In this document: piece after piece, positions 7,568-16,768 of the stretch | Position numbering within the stretch: position 1 is the first letter of the stretch | Layout: each line of letters begins with the position of its first letter | NCBI GenBank assembly: GCA_016195405.1 | Contig: JACPZP010000198.1 | Location: 1-51,491, forward strand | Direction: 5' to 3' | DNA from: Planctomycetota bacterium | GTDB lineage: Bacteria > Planctomycetota > Planctomycetia > Gemmatales > Gemmataceae | DNA: 51,491 nucleotides | Position numbers and translations under genes: made by a program | The notes under the pieces: generated by a model | Told to the model about the DNA's origin: nothing | The model's database searches: none | What the model saw: only the letters and a program-made list of their open reading frames with translations

Positions 7568-10500
7568 GTGATCATTGAGCTTGATCGCCATGCCGTCGTG
7601 GAAGCGTCGGCGGGCGCTGGCAAGACCTATGCGATTCAGGAGCTGGTCGTCCGCCTGCTCGCGGAGGCGAAGGCCGACATCCAGAAGATCCTCGTCGTCA
7701 CCTACACGGAAAAAGCCACCGGCGAATTGCGCGAGCGCATCCGCAAAACCCTCGAAGACAAGCTGCGAAAGGCGCCGGAACATCGCGCCATCTGGCAGCG
7801 GGCCCTCGATGAATTCGACCAGGCCCCGATCTTCACGATTCACGGTTTCTGTCAACGGCTCCTGCGCGAATATGCTTTCGAGCAGGGCCAGGATTTTCGC
7901 GGTGAGTTGGTCGACGATCGCAATCTTCTGGAACCGCTCTTGCGCGACATTCAGCGCCGGCAGTGGCGGCAGGAGTATGGTCCGAGACTGCGCACGGCTT
8001 TGGACATCGCGCAATACGATCGCCAAGGCGCGGAGAAATGGGAAAACCGGGTCCGCGATTTGGCGCGGGACTATCGCCCAGAGCGCGGCCATCGGCTTCT
8101 GCCCGAAGTTCCTGCTCCGGATACCGATGCTCTCGAAGTGGAAAAGACGTTTCGCGCCAAGATCGTTGAGATTCGCAAGCTGGCCGGCATGCCGGGCGCG
8201 AAGATCGACGGACATCCTTGGATCGCCGGGATGGAAGCGTCCAAGATACATGCCGGCGCCCGCAAACGGCGCGTCACGAAACTTGTCGTCCCGATCCTGG
8301 AGTGGCTTCAAGACGATGAGATTCTCGTTCACCCGCTAACCGAGTTTCTGGCCCTTGAGCGCCAGGTAACAGATGAGTTTTACGATGATCCCTTGGTAGA
8401 CTTTGAAGCTCTTTACCACAAAGATGCGGACCGCGATAAGGTCAAGAAAGCGTGCCCGGCATTGGCGAAAGCGGAATCCCTGCTCGAAGAATTGCAGAAG
8501 CTCGGCAGGAAGTTCGCCTTTACCGAGGAATTGTCCGTTCGCACCGTCGGCCACCTGCACGAGGAACTGGCCCGCCGCAAGCGCGAGCGCGGGTTGTACA
8601 GTTACGAGGATCTGATCGTAAACGCCGATCGCGCCCTCGACCCGACCAATCCAGATGCCGCTCACTTAGCCGCGATATTGCGCGAGCGTTTTCAATACGC
8701 CGTCGTCGATGAATTTCAGGACACGGATTCGCTGCAATGGCGGATTTTCCAGCGCCTTTTCTTGGAAGTAGGTCCGGCACAAGTAGGTCCGGCGAGCCGA
8801 GCCGTACCCATGACGCCCGAAGAGGTCCGGCTCGGCTCGCGGGACCTACAGGGCTCGCCGGACCTACAGGGTGCGGGTCGTCTGTTTGTTGTCGGCGATC
8901 CCAAGCAAGCGATCTTTGGCTTTCGCAGCGCCGACTTGCCGACGTACCTGCGCGCTGTCGATGAGATGCGCGAAATCTACGGGGCGAAGCGGCATTCGCT
9001 TACAACCAATTGGAGGTCGGTCCCGGAATTGATCGACTCCTTGAACCAGCTCTTCGAGAAAGGAAATTGGTTCAAACCGGAATCCAAAATCCGCTACGAG
9101 CGCGTCGAGCCGCCTGCCGGCCACGAGCGGATCAATCGTTTGGAGGACGACGTCACCGCGCGGCCCGCGATCTCCCTGGTCGACTGGCGAAAGGGCGGCA
9201 AACTTTCGGACTGCGCCAGGAAACACGCTCGGTTCATCGCGCGGGAGATTCGCCGGCTGCTCGAAGCGCGCGTCGAGATTGTCGTCAAGAAGGAACGCCG
9301 AATTTTGCATGAAGGCGACATCGCCGCGCTGGTCTTTCGCCGCAATGAAGCCTTGGCGCTGGTGGCCGCCCTTCAAGACCGGCACATACCGTACACGTTC
9401 TACAAGCAGGCGGGCCTGTGGGATTCGGAAGAGGCCAAGCACATTGCCCTCGTGCTCGAGGCCATCGCCCGGCCTGACGACCGCGGTCACTGGCACAAAG
9501 CGCTCCTGACGCGGTTCTTCAGGCTGCGGCCCAAGGACCTGGCACTCTGCGAAGAGACTCCGAGCCGGCATGCGGCGCGCCGGCTCATGCAGCGTTGGAT
9601 CGTGCTCGCGGAGAAGCGGGAGTGGTCGGCACTTTGCCAAACCCTCCTCGACGACACCGGCGTTCTCTTTCACGACTGCGACGCGCCGGGCTATGATCGG
9701 CGGCTTTCGAACTATCGTCATCTTTTGGGCCGGCTCCAGGAATGGGGTTATCGAGAGAGTCTAGATCTCTCGGATTTGCTGGAGTTATTCCGCAACCGCC
9801 GGGCGCAAGTCGATGAGGCCGAAGCGGATGTGCAGCCCATCGAAACCGAGGCCCGAAAGGTCCAAATCCTGACCGTACATGCCAGCAAAGGGCTTGAATT
9901 TCCAGTGGTGTTTCTGGCGGGCGGCTTCACCCAAGGAAATAGGAATAGGCTGTACGCTCGTTATCGCGACGACGCCGACCGGGAGGTGTTCGATCTGCGC
10001 CCCGACAGTGAAGCCAAGCGACGCGTGGACGAACAGCGCGAACAGGAAGACCGCCGTTTGCTCTACGTGGCGCTTACGCGGGCCATGTTGAAGCTCTACG
10101 TGCCGCTGGTGGAGCGACACCAAGGTCAGGCACAGCACCAAGGCCCGGCCTGCAAGATTCTAGCGCCGGCGCTTAAGGACGCGAAACTGGAGGAACGCGG
10201 CGAACCGTTTGCGGCGGTCGTCGATCCCGAAGCGATGCCGCCGATGAAGGCGCCGATAATGCCACCCTCAAAGACTGACCGAGGCGCCGATGCTGCCGTA
10301 CATGGCCCCTTGGCGATCTCGGAGCCTGTCTTCCGCGAGCTACCGGCTGATCTGAACAAGCGGCGTATTCGGATGCATTCTTTTTCGAGCCTGCATCGGG
10401 CCGAGAGTCGCCGTTGGCACGAAGGCGAACAGTTCGGTGAGAGCCGGCCTCGCGCGGCGGATGAAGACAGCGACGCGGTCGAGGATCCGCTGCGTGGCCC

Positions 10501-11167
10501 GGTGCTGGGCGAGATCGTCCATGAGATTCTGGAGGCGATCAATTTCACGGAAGTGGGCAAAGCCGCCGATGCCGCCGCGCTGCTCGAGATGGAGTCGATT
10601 CGTCGGGCGATGGACGGTCCGATTGCGCGCCATCTGCCCAAACTGCGGACGCGTGTGCCGAGAACGTCGCTCGAAGAATCGTGCCGCAAACTCGTCGCGG
10701 GCATGGTCTGGGGAGCGTTGCGGACGCCGTTGCCGGGCCTTGACGGGAACCTCAGCGCGATTCCGAAATCGGATCGCTTGGCGGAGCTTGAGTTTCAGTA
10801 TCCATTGACAGCAGGCGACGAGGCGCCGCCGGAGACGCGCCTTGGAGACGGCTTCATCACCGGCTTCATGGACCTGGTGTTTCGCAAGAACGAGTTGTTC
10901 TTTCTGCTCGACTGGAAGTCGAATTGGCTGGACGCCTACGATGACGCCGCGCTCGCCCGAGCCATGGAGATGAGCGGCTACCACAGGCAGTATCGCCTGT
11001 ATCTGGAGGCGCTCAAGCGCTGGATGACGGCTCGTCATGGTCCGGATTTTGATTTTTCCGCGAAGTTCGGAGGCGTCTATTATCTGTTTGTCCGCGGCAT
11101 GACGGGGCAAGAAAACAGTCCGGGCGTCTTTTTCCATAAAGCGGATGTTCGAGGAGTCGATGCCTGA
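7568..11167 (+). CDS. recB: RecB-like DNA helicase-nuclease (exodeoxyribonuclease V beta)
   Basis: A 1199-residue UvrD/SF1A helicase fused to a PD-(D/E)XK nuclease, expected to unwind and degrade DNA from double-strand ends in recombination repair. Walker A is ASAGAGKT (13-20), motif II VVDEFQDTD near 379-387 and motif III VVGDPKQAIFGFR near 440. A late helicase motif ILTVHASKGLEFPVVF is present. Nuclease residues are GEIVHEIL near 980, GFMDLVF near 1096 and LLDWKSN near 1114, so both activities look intact. GTG start with AAGG upstream. Residues about 400-434 are encoded by an inserted palindromic repeat (8768-8867). recD follows with an 8-nt overlap; no recC is adjacent. Confidence 0.9.
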   Translation: MIIELDRHAVVEASAGAGKTYAIQELVVRLLAEAKADIQKILVVTYTEKATGELRERIRKTLEDKLRKAPEHRAIWQRALDEFDQAPIFTIHGFCQRLLREYAFEQGQDFRGELVDDRNLLEPLLRDIQRRQWRQEYGPRLRTALDIAQYDRQGAEKWENRVRDLARDYRPERGHRLLPEVPAPDTDALEVEKTFRAKIVEIRKLAGMPGAKIDGHPWIAGMEASKIHAGARKRRVTKLVVPILEWLQDDEILVHPLTEFLALERQVTDEFYDDPLVDFEALYHKDADRDKVKKACPALAKAESLLEELQKLGRKFAFTEELSVRTVGHLHEELARRKRERGLYSYEDLIVNADRALDPTNPDAAHLAAILRERFQYAVVDEFQDTDSLQWRIFQRLFLEVGPAQVGPASRAVPMTPEEVRLGSRDLQGSPDLQGAGRLFVVGDPKQAIFGFRSADLPTYLRAVDEMREIYGAKRHSLTTNWRSVPELIDSLNQLFEKGNWFKPESKIRYERVEPPAGHERINRLEDDVTARPAISLVDWRKGGKLSDCARKHARFIAREIRRLLEARVEIVVKKERRILHEGDIAALVFRRNEALALVAALQDRHIPYTFYKQAGLWDSEEAKHIALVLEAIARPDDRGHWHKALLTRFFRLRPKDLALCEETPSRHAARRLMQRWIVLAEKREWSALCQTLLDDTGVLFHDCDAPGYDRRLSNYRHLLGRLQEWGYRESLDLSDLLELFRNRRAQVDEAEADVQPIETEARKVQILTVHASKGLEFPVVFLAGGFTQGNRNRLYARYRDDADREVFDLRPDSEAKRRVDEQREQEDRRLLYVALTRAMLKLYVPLVERHQGQAQHQGPACKILAPALKDAKLEERGEPFAAVVDPEAMPPMKAPIMPPSKTDRGADAAVHGPLAISEPVFRELPADLNKRRIRMHSFSSLHRAESRRWHEGEQFGESRPRAADEDSDAVEDPLRGPVLGEIVHEILEAINFTEVGKAADAAALLEMESIRRAMDGPIARHLPKLRTRVPRTSLEESCRKLVAGMVWGALRTPLPGLDGNLSAIPKSDRLAELEFQYPLTAGDEAPPETRLGDGFITGFMDLVFRKNELFFLLDWKSNWLDAYDDAALARAMEMSGYHRQYRLYLEALKRWMTARHGPDFDFSAKFGGVYYLFVRGMTGQENSPGVFFHKADVRGVDA
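8768..8867. repeat. recB: Nested GTAG...CTAC palindrome inside recB
   Basis: Two GTAGGTCCGGC heads (8768 and 8783) face two inverted copies ending in CTAC at 8849 and 8867. The inner pair, 8783-8804 with 8828-8849, matches at 21 of 22 positions. The element is read in frame as a Gly/Pro/Arg-rich insert (VGPAQVGPASRAVP...) between helicase motifs II and III. Its base pattern is that of the intergenic repeats, not of the surrounding gene. Confidence 0.85.
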
Positions 11168-13124
11168 GCTTGCATTCAATCAGAGAGCAAAGTCCGCCGA
11201 CGCCGAAAACAAACTAGACCGGCTCGTAGACTCCGCGCGCGAAAATGCCGACTTGCTCGCCTCGGACCTCCACACGATTCACGACTGGTTGGAGATTGCC
11301 GGCTATGACGATGAGACGCTCCAGGCCCTCCTTATCGTCCATTTCCTCGGCGCGACGGAGGGAAGCCTTTGCACCAAGCTCACGCGCGAGAATCTGACGC
11401 GCCGCTTCTCCGCCGTGGTGAGCGAAGCCGACGCCGCCGATTGGTCGCGGCGCATCCTCCTGGCTTTCGAAGAAAACTCATATGACCGGCTCATCGGAAC
11501 CGCGCCTGACGATGATCGGCCGCTGATTCTTTACTCCGGGCACGGTGAGCGTTTTCTCTATTTCCAGAAGTTCCTGCGCCACGAGCTGGACTTCGTTGGT
11601 TCGTTTCGCGAGCGGCTTGCTCGAACGTCCGCGGCCAAAGCGCCTGGCAATTGGGCAGTTGAGTTGGAAAAAGTGCTGCAAAGCTCAACGCTTCGGCTCG
11701 ATCCCGATCAGCGAGCCGCGGTCGAGCTTGGGCTGACGCGTGGCCTCGCCTTGATCTCGGGTGGACCGGGAACCGGCAAGACCTCGATCGTGCTGACCTT
11801 GTTGCGTTGCCTGGTTCGGATGGGCACACCGGTGGAGCGCATCGCTCTGGCCGCTTCGACTGGCCGTGCCGCTCAACGGCTCGGCGATTCGGTGCGGATC
11901 GGTTTGGCGGATCTGGGCCCCGACGTCGATGCCCGGGAAGCATGTCTGGCGAGCATTACGCCAAGCACGCTGCACAAGCTGCTCGAATATCATCCGGGCT
12001 TCGATTCCTGCCGGCGACACGCGGAGAATCCGATCGAAGCCGATGTGGTGATCGTCGATGAGGTTTCCATGGTCGGCATGGTGATGATGGCGCGCTTGCT
12101 CCAGGCCGTTCGTCCGGACGCCCGGCTCATCCTTCTCGGCGACAGGGACCAGCTTCCTTCCGTCGATGTCGGCGCGGTATTGGCTCACCTAATTCCTTCG
12201 GACGTGCCCTCGCTTCCGACTCGTTACCACATCGATGCGACGACGGAAATCGCTTTCCATGACTGCGTGGCGCTCTTGCGCACGAACCACCGGAGCGAGC
12301 CGAGAATTCGTGGCGTCGCGGAGGCGATAAACGCCCAGGATGCCACAGTCGTCGATCGGATCGAACGCCTGGAGTTGCCGCGCGATCCGGCGAATCGAAT
12401 GCGATGGCAAGAAGCGAACATTGCGGGCGGATGCCTGCTGCTCGAACAGGCCAGGCGAACGCCAGCGGAGATTCGCGAGGTTCTGCGTCAATGGGCCGAG
12501 GATTGTTACCTGAGCGGACCGTACGCCGACCTGATCGGGCGCTGCCGGACCTCCGCGGAGGAATCGCAATCGGAAGAGCAGCGAGCGATTCTGTGCAGAT
12601 TGTTTCAGGTTCTCGATGGATCGCGGCTGCTTACTCTGGTTCGCGAAGGTCCGTGGGGCTGCGTGGCCGCGAATCGATACATCGAGCAGCAGGTGCGCGC
12701 GCGGTTGGGCGGCCTGGGCCGCGGCGGTTTATTCGCAGGCGCGCCGGTGCTGGTGACCAAGAGCGATCCGAACAGACAAGTCTACAATGGCGACGTGGGA
12801 TTGACGGTCCGCTCACAAAGCGACGATTTGCGAGTGATCTTCCAGCGTCAAGGAGGGTTCTTGACATTCGCACCCGAGGCGCTGCCGTCCCACGAATTGG
12901 GTTTCGCGCTCACGATACACAAGAGCCAGGGTTCGGAATACGACCGCGTGTTGGTGGTGCTGCCGCCCGAAGGCGGCCGGCGCCTTTTGACCAAAGAACT
13001 CGTTTACACGGCAGTCACGCGGGCCCGAAAGCTGGCCATTGTCTGCTCCACGCCCGAAGTGCTTCGCCTGGCCATCTCCCGCAAGTGCGCACGTGAAGCC
13101 GGATTGCTCCAGTTCAAATCCTAA
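11160..13124 (+). CDS. recD: RecD-like helicase (exodeoxyribonuclease V alpha)
   Basis: A 654-residue SF1B helicase, 5'-3' motor partner of RecB. It has an N-terminal RecD domain (about 1-150), Walker A GGPGTGKTS near 201, Walker B VIVDEVSMVG near 297, motif III LLGDRDQLPSVD near 325, and C-terminal UvrD_C_2 motifs FALTIHKSQGSEYD near 585 and ELVYTAVTRARK near 612. The start at 11160 is chosen because GAGGAG lies 4 nt upstream and the ATG overlaps the recB stop (ATGCCTGA), a translational-coupling arrangement. An alternative start at 11145 has no ribosome binding site. Confidence 0.9.
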   Translation: MPELAFNQRAKSADAENKLDRLVDSARENADLLASDLHTIHDWLEIAGYDDETLQALLIVHFLGATEGSLCTKLTRENLTRRFSAVVSEADAADWSRRILLAFEENSYDRLIGTAPDDDRPLILYSGHGERFLYFQKFLRHELDFVGSFRERLARTSAAKAPGNWAVELEKVLQSSTLRLDPDQRAAVELGLTRGLALISGGPGTGKTSIVLTLLRCLVRMGTPVERIALAASTGRAAQRLGDSVRIGLADLGPDVDAREACLASITPSTLHKLLEYHPGFDSCRRHAENPIEADVVIVDEVSMVGMVMMARLLQAVRPDARLILLGDRDQLPSVDVGAVLAHLIPSDVPSLPTRYHIDATTEIAFHDCVALLRTNHRSEPRIRGVAEAINAQDATVVDRIERLELPRDPANRMRWQEANIAGGCLLLEQARRTPAEIREVLRQWAEDCYLSGPYADLIGRCRTSAEESQSEEQRAILCRLFQVLDGSRLLTLVREGPWGCVAANRYIEQQVRARLGGLGRGGLFAGAPVLVTKSDPNRQVYNGDVGLTVRSQSDDLRVIFQRQGGFLTFAPEALPSHELGFALTIHKSQGSEYDRVLVVLPPEGGRRLLTKELVYTAVTRARKLAIVCSTPEVLRLAISRKCAREAGLLQFKS

Positions 13125-13196
13125 CGCGCGCACGTTACGTTTCGCGCGCCGCGCCCGTGCAACGACAGCATCCACGCTCCAGTGTAAAATGACCGC

Positions 13197-14150
13197 ATGT
13201 CGAACGACGTTCGTCATCCGCAAGCCGCTTTCTCGAATCAAGCCAGTCTGAGGTCCGATGCCGTCACGTCCAAGCCCACCTGCGCCACGCGTCTGGTTCT
13301 CTCGGAAATTCTGAGCCGATTCGAAGGAGAAGCGATACGCCATTCGTGCAACACCGGCCGCTACCGCTGTCCGTACTTCGTCTGGGGTGAGGGTCCGCAG
13401 CTGATTTTCATTCCGGGTTTGTGCGACGACGCCTTGTCATTTGTAATGCCCATCGCCCGCCTCTCGGAGCGCTTCCGCTGCATCGCATACGGTCTGCCGA
13501 CGGGCGCCGGCGACGGCGCCCGCCTTGCCGGTTGTCGTCACGGTGCGCTCGTCGATGACCTGATCACGCTCGCGAATCACTTGCAGCTTAAGCAGGCGTA
13601 CCTCTTTGGATCTTCCTTCGGGTCGACCATCGTGTTGGAAGCCTTGCGTCGGCATCCCAAGCGGTTTCCACGCGCCGTGTTGCAGGGCGGCTTCGCACGC
13701 CGTCACCTGGCGCCTGTGGAGAAACTCTTGGCCGGCTTTGCACGCTATTGGCCCGGGACGATGGCGCGCGTGCCGATGCGCGAGCGCCTGCTGAAGCTGT
13801 CCCACGAGAAACCGTTCGCCGGCCGCGAACCGGAAGCGTGGAATTTCTTCCTCGAACGCTTTAGTACGCCTCCGATTGCTGCCGTGGCCCGGCGGGCGCT
13901 GATCGTCAAGGACGTCGATCTGCGCCCTATCCTCAAGGAGATAACGCAGCCGGTTCTGTTGATTTGCGGCGATCACGACGCGGTGGTCGGCAGAAGATGC
14001 GAGGAAGAGTTGCTGCGCGGATTGCCGCGCGCCCTCCGCGCCGAAATCGAGAACTGCGGCCACATGCCGCAATTCACGCATCCGGAAGTGCTGGCGGAAT
14101 TGGTCGAGCGCTTTCTCGGCCGGCACGAGGCGGATTGCGGGCTGAGCTGA
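13197..14150 (+). CDS. Alpha/beta-fold hydrolase
   Basis: 317 residues with a full hydrolase triad: nucleophile Ser in LFGSSFGST (about 140), Asp in LICGDHDAVV (about 260) and His in NCGHMPQFTHP (about 290). The oxyanion region is IFIPGLCDD near 70. The cap region between strands is arginine-rich and helical. Substrate cannot be inferred. The first ~35 residues before TRLVLSEIL are poorly conserved-looking and lack a ribosome binding site, so the true start may be further downstream. It lies 72 bp after recD and 39 bp before the DUF4058 gene, all in the same direction. Confidence 0.8.
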   Translation: MSNDVRHPQAAFSNQASLRSDAVTSKPTCATRLVLSEILSRFEGEAIRHSCNTGRYRCPYFVWGEGPQLIFIPGLCDDALSFVMPIARLSERFRCIAYGLPTGAGDGARLAGCRHGALVDDLITLANHLQLKQAYLFGSSFGSTIVLEALRRHPKRFPRAVLQGGFARRHLAPVEKLLAGFARYWPGTMARVPMRERLLKLSHEKPFAGREPEAWNFFLERFSTPPIAAVARRALIVKDVDLRPILKEITQPVLLICGDHDAVVGRRCEEELLRGLPRALRAEIENCGHMPQFTHPEVLAELVERFLGRHEADCGLS

Positions 14151-14189
14151 GATTCGCGTAGAATGGAGCGAGCTATAAGGAGAGCACAA

Positions 14190-15005
14190 ATGCCTTCGCC
14201 ATTTCCCGGCATGGATCCCTATCTGGAGCATCCGGCGATTTTTCCGGATTTGCACGATCGCATGATCGTGTACGTCAGCGGATATTTGCAGCCGCGACTG
14301 CCCGTGCCTTACTATTCGGTGGTAGGCTCGCGGGTCTGGGTGGAGCCTTCCCAGCGACCGATCGGACCTGACGCTCGTGTCATGCGCTCAAATGGTCAAG
14401 GACGTGTTCCTGAGAGCAATGGCGGCGGAGTAGCAACGTTGACTCGGGCGAAGCCCGTGATCGTCAAAATCATCGAAGAGGAAATGCGCGAAACCCTAGT
14501 TGAGATACGGTCGCGCCTTGACGATCACGAACGGCTCGTCGCGTCGATTGAGATTCTAAGTCCCACTAACAAAGCCAAAGGACCGGGAAGGGACAGCTAC
14601 CAAAAGAAGCAACGCGAAGTACTGGCGAGCCAAGTTCACTTAATCGAAATCGACTTGCTGCGCGGCGGTGAGCACACGATCGCCGTCCCTCATGAAATTG
14701 CCTGGGCCGAAGCTGGGCCATTCGATTACCTTGCCTCAGTGCATCCTTTTGACGGCGCGGGGGAGTATCAGCTTTACCCCATTTTGCTCCAAGAGAAGCT
14801 GCCAACAATTCAAATACCGCTCCTTCCAGGCGACGGCTCGGTAGACCTCGATATGCAAGTCGTAACGGATCGCGCGTACGATGAAGGACCTTATGCGCGT
14901 CAAATTCATTACGCAGAAACGACGACTTTCCCGCCGTTATCGGCTGACCAAATGGAATGGGCCAATCGCATTCTCCGTGAAAAGGGAATCATCAAGGCCT
15001 CGTAA
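14190..15005 (+). CDS. DUF4058 family protein
   Basis: 271 residues starting with the family signature MPSPFPGMDPYLEHP; AAGGAG lies 8 nt before this ATG, so it is chosen over an ATG at 14163. The core contains VASIEILSPTNKAKGPG (about 118-134), and HLIEIDLLRGG near 157. The E-x-LSPTNK segment followed by ID resembles a restriction-endonuclease-like fold, but nuclease activity has not been shown for this family to my knowledge. DUF4058 proteins are typical of planctomycetes and cyanobacteria. Function unknown. Confidence 0.85.
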   Translation: MPSPFPGMDPYLEHPAIFPDLHDRMIVYVSGYLQPRLPVPYYSVVGSRVWVEPSQRPIGPDARVMRSNGQGRVPESNGGGVATLTRAKPVIVKIIEEEMRETLVEIRSRLDDHERLVASIEILSPTNKAKGPGRDSYQKKQREVLASQVHLIEIDLLRGGEHTIAVPHEIAWAEAGPFDYLASVHPFDGAGEYQLYPILLQEKLPTIQIPLLPGDGSVDLDMQVVTDRAYDEGPYARQIHYAETTTFPPLSADQMEWANRILREKGIIKAS

Positions 15006-15412
15006 ATCGGGTGCTCGCTATGCGATTCCTGACCAGACGTAACTCCTTCTTTGCGTAGCGGCAGCTTTTCTGATTTTCCCGACGCCAACGGGTATCCAGA
15101 ACGGCGCCGCCTTCCGTCTTGAGCGTTCGCTTCTCCTGGCCTGAACGCAAATCCCAAAGGCCCAGCGTCTGGTCTCGACTTGAGGAAATGAGTTGTTCGT
15201 CGTCACGAAAGAGCGCAAGCCCAGTGACTGCGCCAGCGTGCCGTGCGAGTCGCTGGATCTTCCAGCTGTTCGGGTGCGATATAGTCCGCGGTGCCGAGGA
15301 CCGCTCCTCCATGGGTGAGCGTGCTGAGCGACTCCCCGATAAGCGGGTTCGCCAGCTGCAACATTCTTCTCAGCAGTGGCCCGCCAGCAGCACCAAACGC
15401 GCGGCATTCCAC
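14992..15412 (-). pseudogene. Remnant of a Ser/Thr protein kinase-WD40 gene
   Basis: Two frames abut at about 15266. From 15412 down, one frame reads TLTHGGAVLGTADYIAPEQ, the activation-loop/APE region of a Hanks-type kinase. From about 15267 down, the shifted frame reads HAGAVTGLALFRDDEQL and SSSRDQTLGLWDLRSG, a WD40 repeat. The catalytic loop, the rest of the kinase and the linker are gone, so an internal deletion and a frameshift have fused two distant parts. It converges on the DUF4058 gene, and the frames overlap by 14 bp. Confidence 0.75.
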
Positions 15413-15789
15413 AATCTCCGGGATACTAATGAGAGATCATGGGAAAAACGAACGAGCGTTGCAGCATTCGCTCGAAATCAAGAAAACTTCATTGTCGCAA
15501 GAAAAAGACGAATTAGCCGGTGGCGGCAAAAGAGTTGCAGGCGATAGAACCTGAAGAAAAGGCCCGCCGACGGCAATTTTTCCTTATTCTACCCAATTTA
15601 CTGTTGACACTTGTTTTGACTATCTTTACTATCCATCACAGACAGCAAACTTTTCCAATTGGGAATAGACCGCTTCTGTTGCGGGACGGTCTTTGAAGGA
15701 ATCGGAAGTCCAAAGCAACTACGGCTCCAGGCCCCTTTGAGGGTTTTCATAGTACGTGGGTTGGCTAACTTATTTGCTGGAGGTTCGAG
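15413..15789. other. 377-bp region upstream of the TIGR03000 gene
   Basis: No convincing gene. The left part probably continues the decayed kinase gene; the right part is AT-richer than its surroundings and carries the promoter candidate at 15604-15632. Confidence 0.5.
15604..15632 (+). promoter_or_regulatory. Candidate sigma-70-type promoter
   Basis: Perfect -35 hexamer TTGACA (15604-15609), 17-bp spacer, -10 TACTAT (15627-15632, 4 of 6 matches) in a locally AT-rich stretch. It lies about 150 bp before the start of the TIGR03000 gene, leaving a fairly long leader. Confidence 0.5.
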
Positions 15790-16503
15790 ATGTACAGCGT
15801 TGTTTTGATGATGGCTCTGAGTGGCGGCACGGAAGCGACGGAATTCGGACGCCACGGCTGCCAAGGCATGGGCCATGGTTGCCATGGCGCCGGCCGTGGA
15901 TGCTGGGGCGGCAGCGGCTGCTGGGGTTCCGGCCATAGCTGCCACGGCGGCGGCTTGTTCAATCGAAATGGCTGCCACGGCGGCGGCCTGTTCCAACGGC
16001 ATGGTTGCCACGGCGGCGGTTGCCATGGAGGCTATGTATCGTCGGGATGCTACGGCGGCGGTTGCTACGGCGGCGGTTGCCACGGCAACGGTTGCCACGG
16101 CGGCGGCTTGTTCCATCGCCACAATCACGGCTGCTGCGGCGGCGCGGTTGTTTACTCGAGCGGATGCCACGGCGGCGCCGGCACCACGGCTCCCCCGGCC
16201 AAGAAGGAAATGCCTGCACCCGAGAAAAAGGGCGGCACCATTTCCGCTCCGGCCACGATTATCGTTTCTCTCCCCGCCGAAGGCAAACTTCGCGTAGACG
16301 GCTTCCAGACCACTTCCACCGGTGAACGCCGCACCTTGCTCACGCCCGCTATTCCGGTTGGCGAAGAGTTCTCCTATGAACTGCAAGCGGAAATCACCCG
16401 CGACGGTCGGTCCGTTGTGCAAACGCAGACGATCACGGTTCGGGGCGGCGAAACTACGACCGCGCCGTTTACCTTTTCATCCCAAGATGTCGCTAGCCGC
16501 TAG
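15790..16503 (+). CDS. Gly/Cys/His-rich TIGR03000 domain protein
   Basis: 237 residues in two parts. Residues about 19-135 form a low-complexity region of repeated GCHGGG, GCYGGG and GGLFxRxGCHGG units with over twenty cysteines and many histidines, suggesting metal binding or disulfide-linked surface structure. Residues about 150-232 are the planctomycete-specific TIGR03000 domain, a beta-rich module (PATIIVSLPAEGKLRVDG, then ITRDGRSVVQTQTITVRGG). GGAGGT lies 6 nt before the ATG. It is a monocistronic unit with its own promoter candidate and a strong terminator at 16593. No classical signal peptide is evident (MYSVVLMMALSG is short). Confidence 0.85.
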   Translation: MYSVVLMMALSGGTEATEFGRHGCQGMGHGCHGAGRGCWGGSGCWGSGHSCHGGGLFNRNGCHGGGLFQRHGCHGGGCHGGYVSSGCYGGGCYGGGCHGNGCHGGGLFHRHNHGCCGGAVVYSSGCHGGAGTTAPPAKKEMPAPEKKGGTISAPATIIVSLPAEGKLRVDGFQTTSTGERRTLLTPAIPVGEEFSYELQAEITRDGRSVVQTQTITVRGGETTTAPFTFSSQDVASR

Positions 16504-16592
16504 TCGGCCCTGGTGCTAGGGGGGCGTTGCCGCCTGGAGCTTGTGGAGGACGCTTTCCTGCCGAGCGAATCGTGGGAGGTAAAGGATGCGAA

Positions 16593-16621
16593 GGGGAGAA
16601 CAACGTTCTCCCCTTTTTTTT
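16593..16621 (+). terminator. Rho-independent terminator
   Basis: Perfect 9-bp stem GGGGAGAAC/GTTCTCCCC with loop AAC, followed by eight T residues. It lies about 90 bp after the stop codon of the TIGR03000 gene. Confidence 0.9.
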
Positions 16622-16768
16622 CGCTTCGTCTTCTCATCAACTCGATTTTTTCTCGATCCGCCTTTGGAAACTCCATTGTGACGAAGCACCGGGCTGTTTA
16701 TAATCCTCGGAAAGGAGGGCACGAAACCATTTCATTCGTCGCCGTCGCGTCCGTTAGGTTAAGCCGTC

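Noticed and set aside
8864..9721. 285-codon minus-strand frame
   Set aside because: Antisense to the recB helicase core; no recognisable motif.
15598..16422. 274-codon Ala-rich minus-strand frame
   Set aside because: Mirror of the Gly/Cys/His repeat region of the TIGR03000 gene; low complexity and no ribosome binding site.
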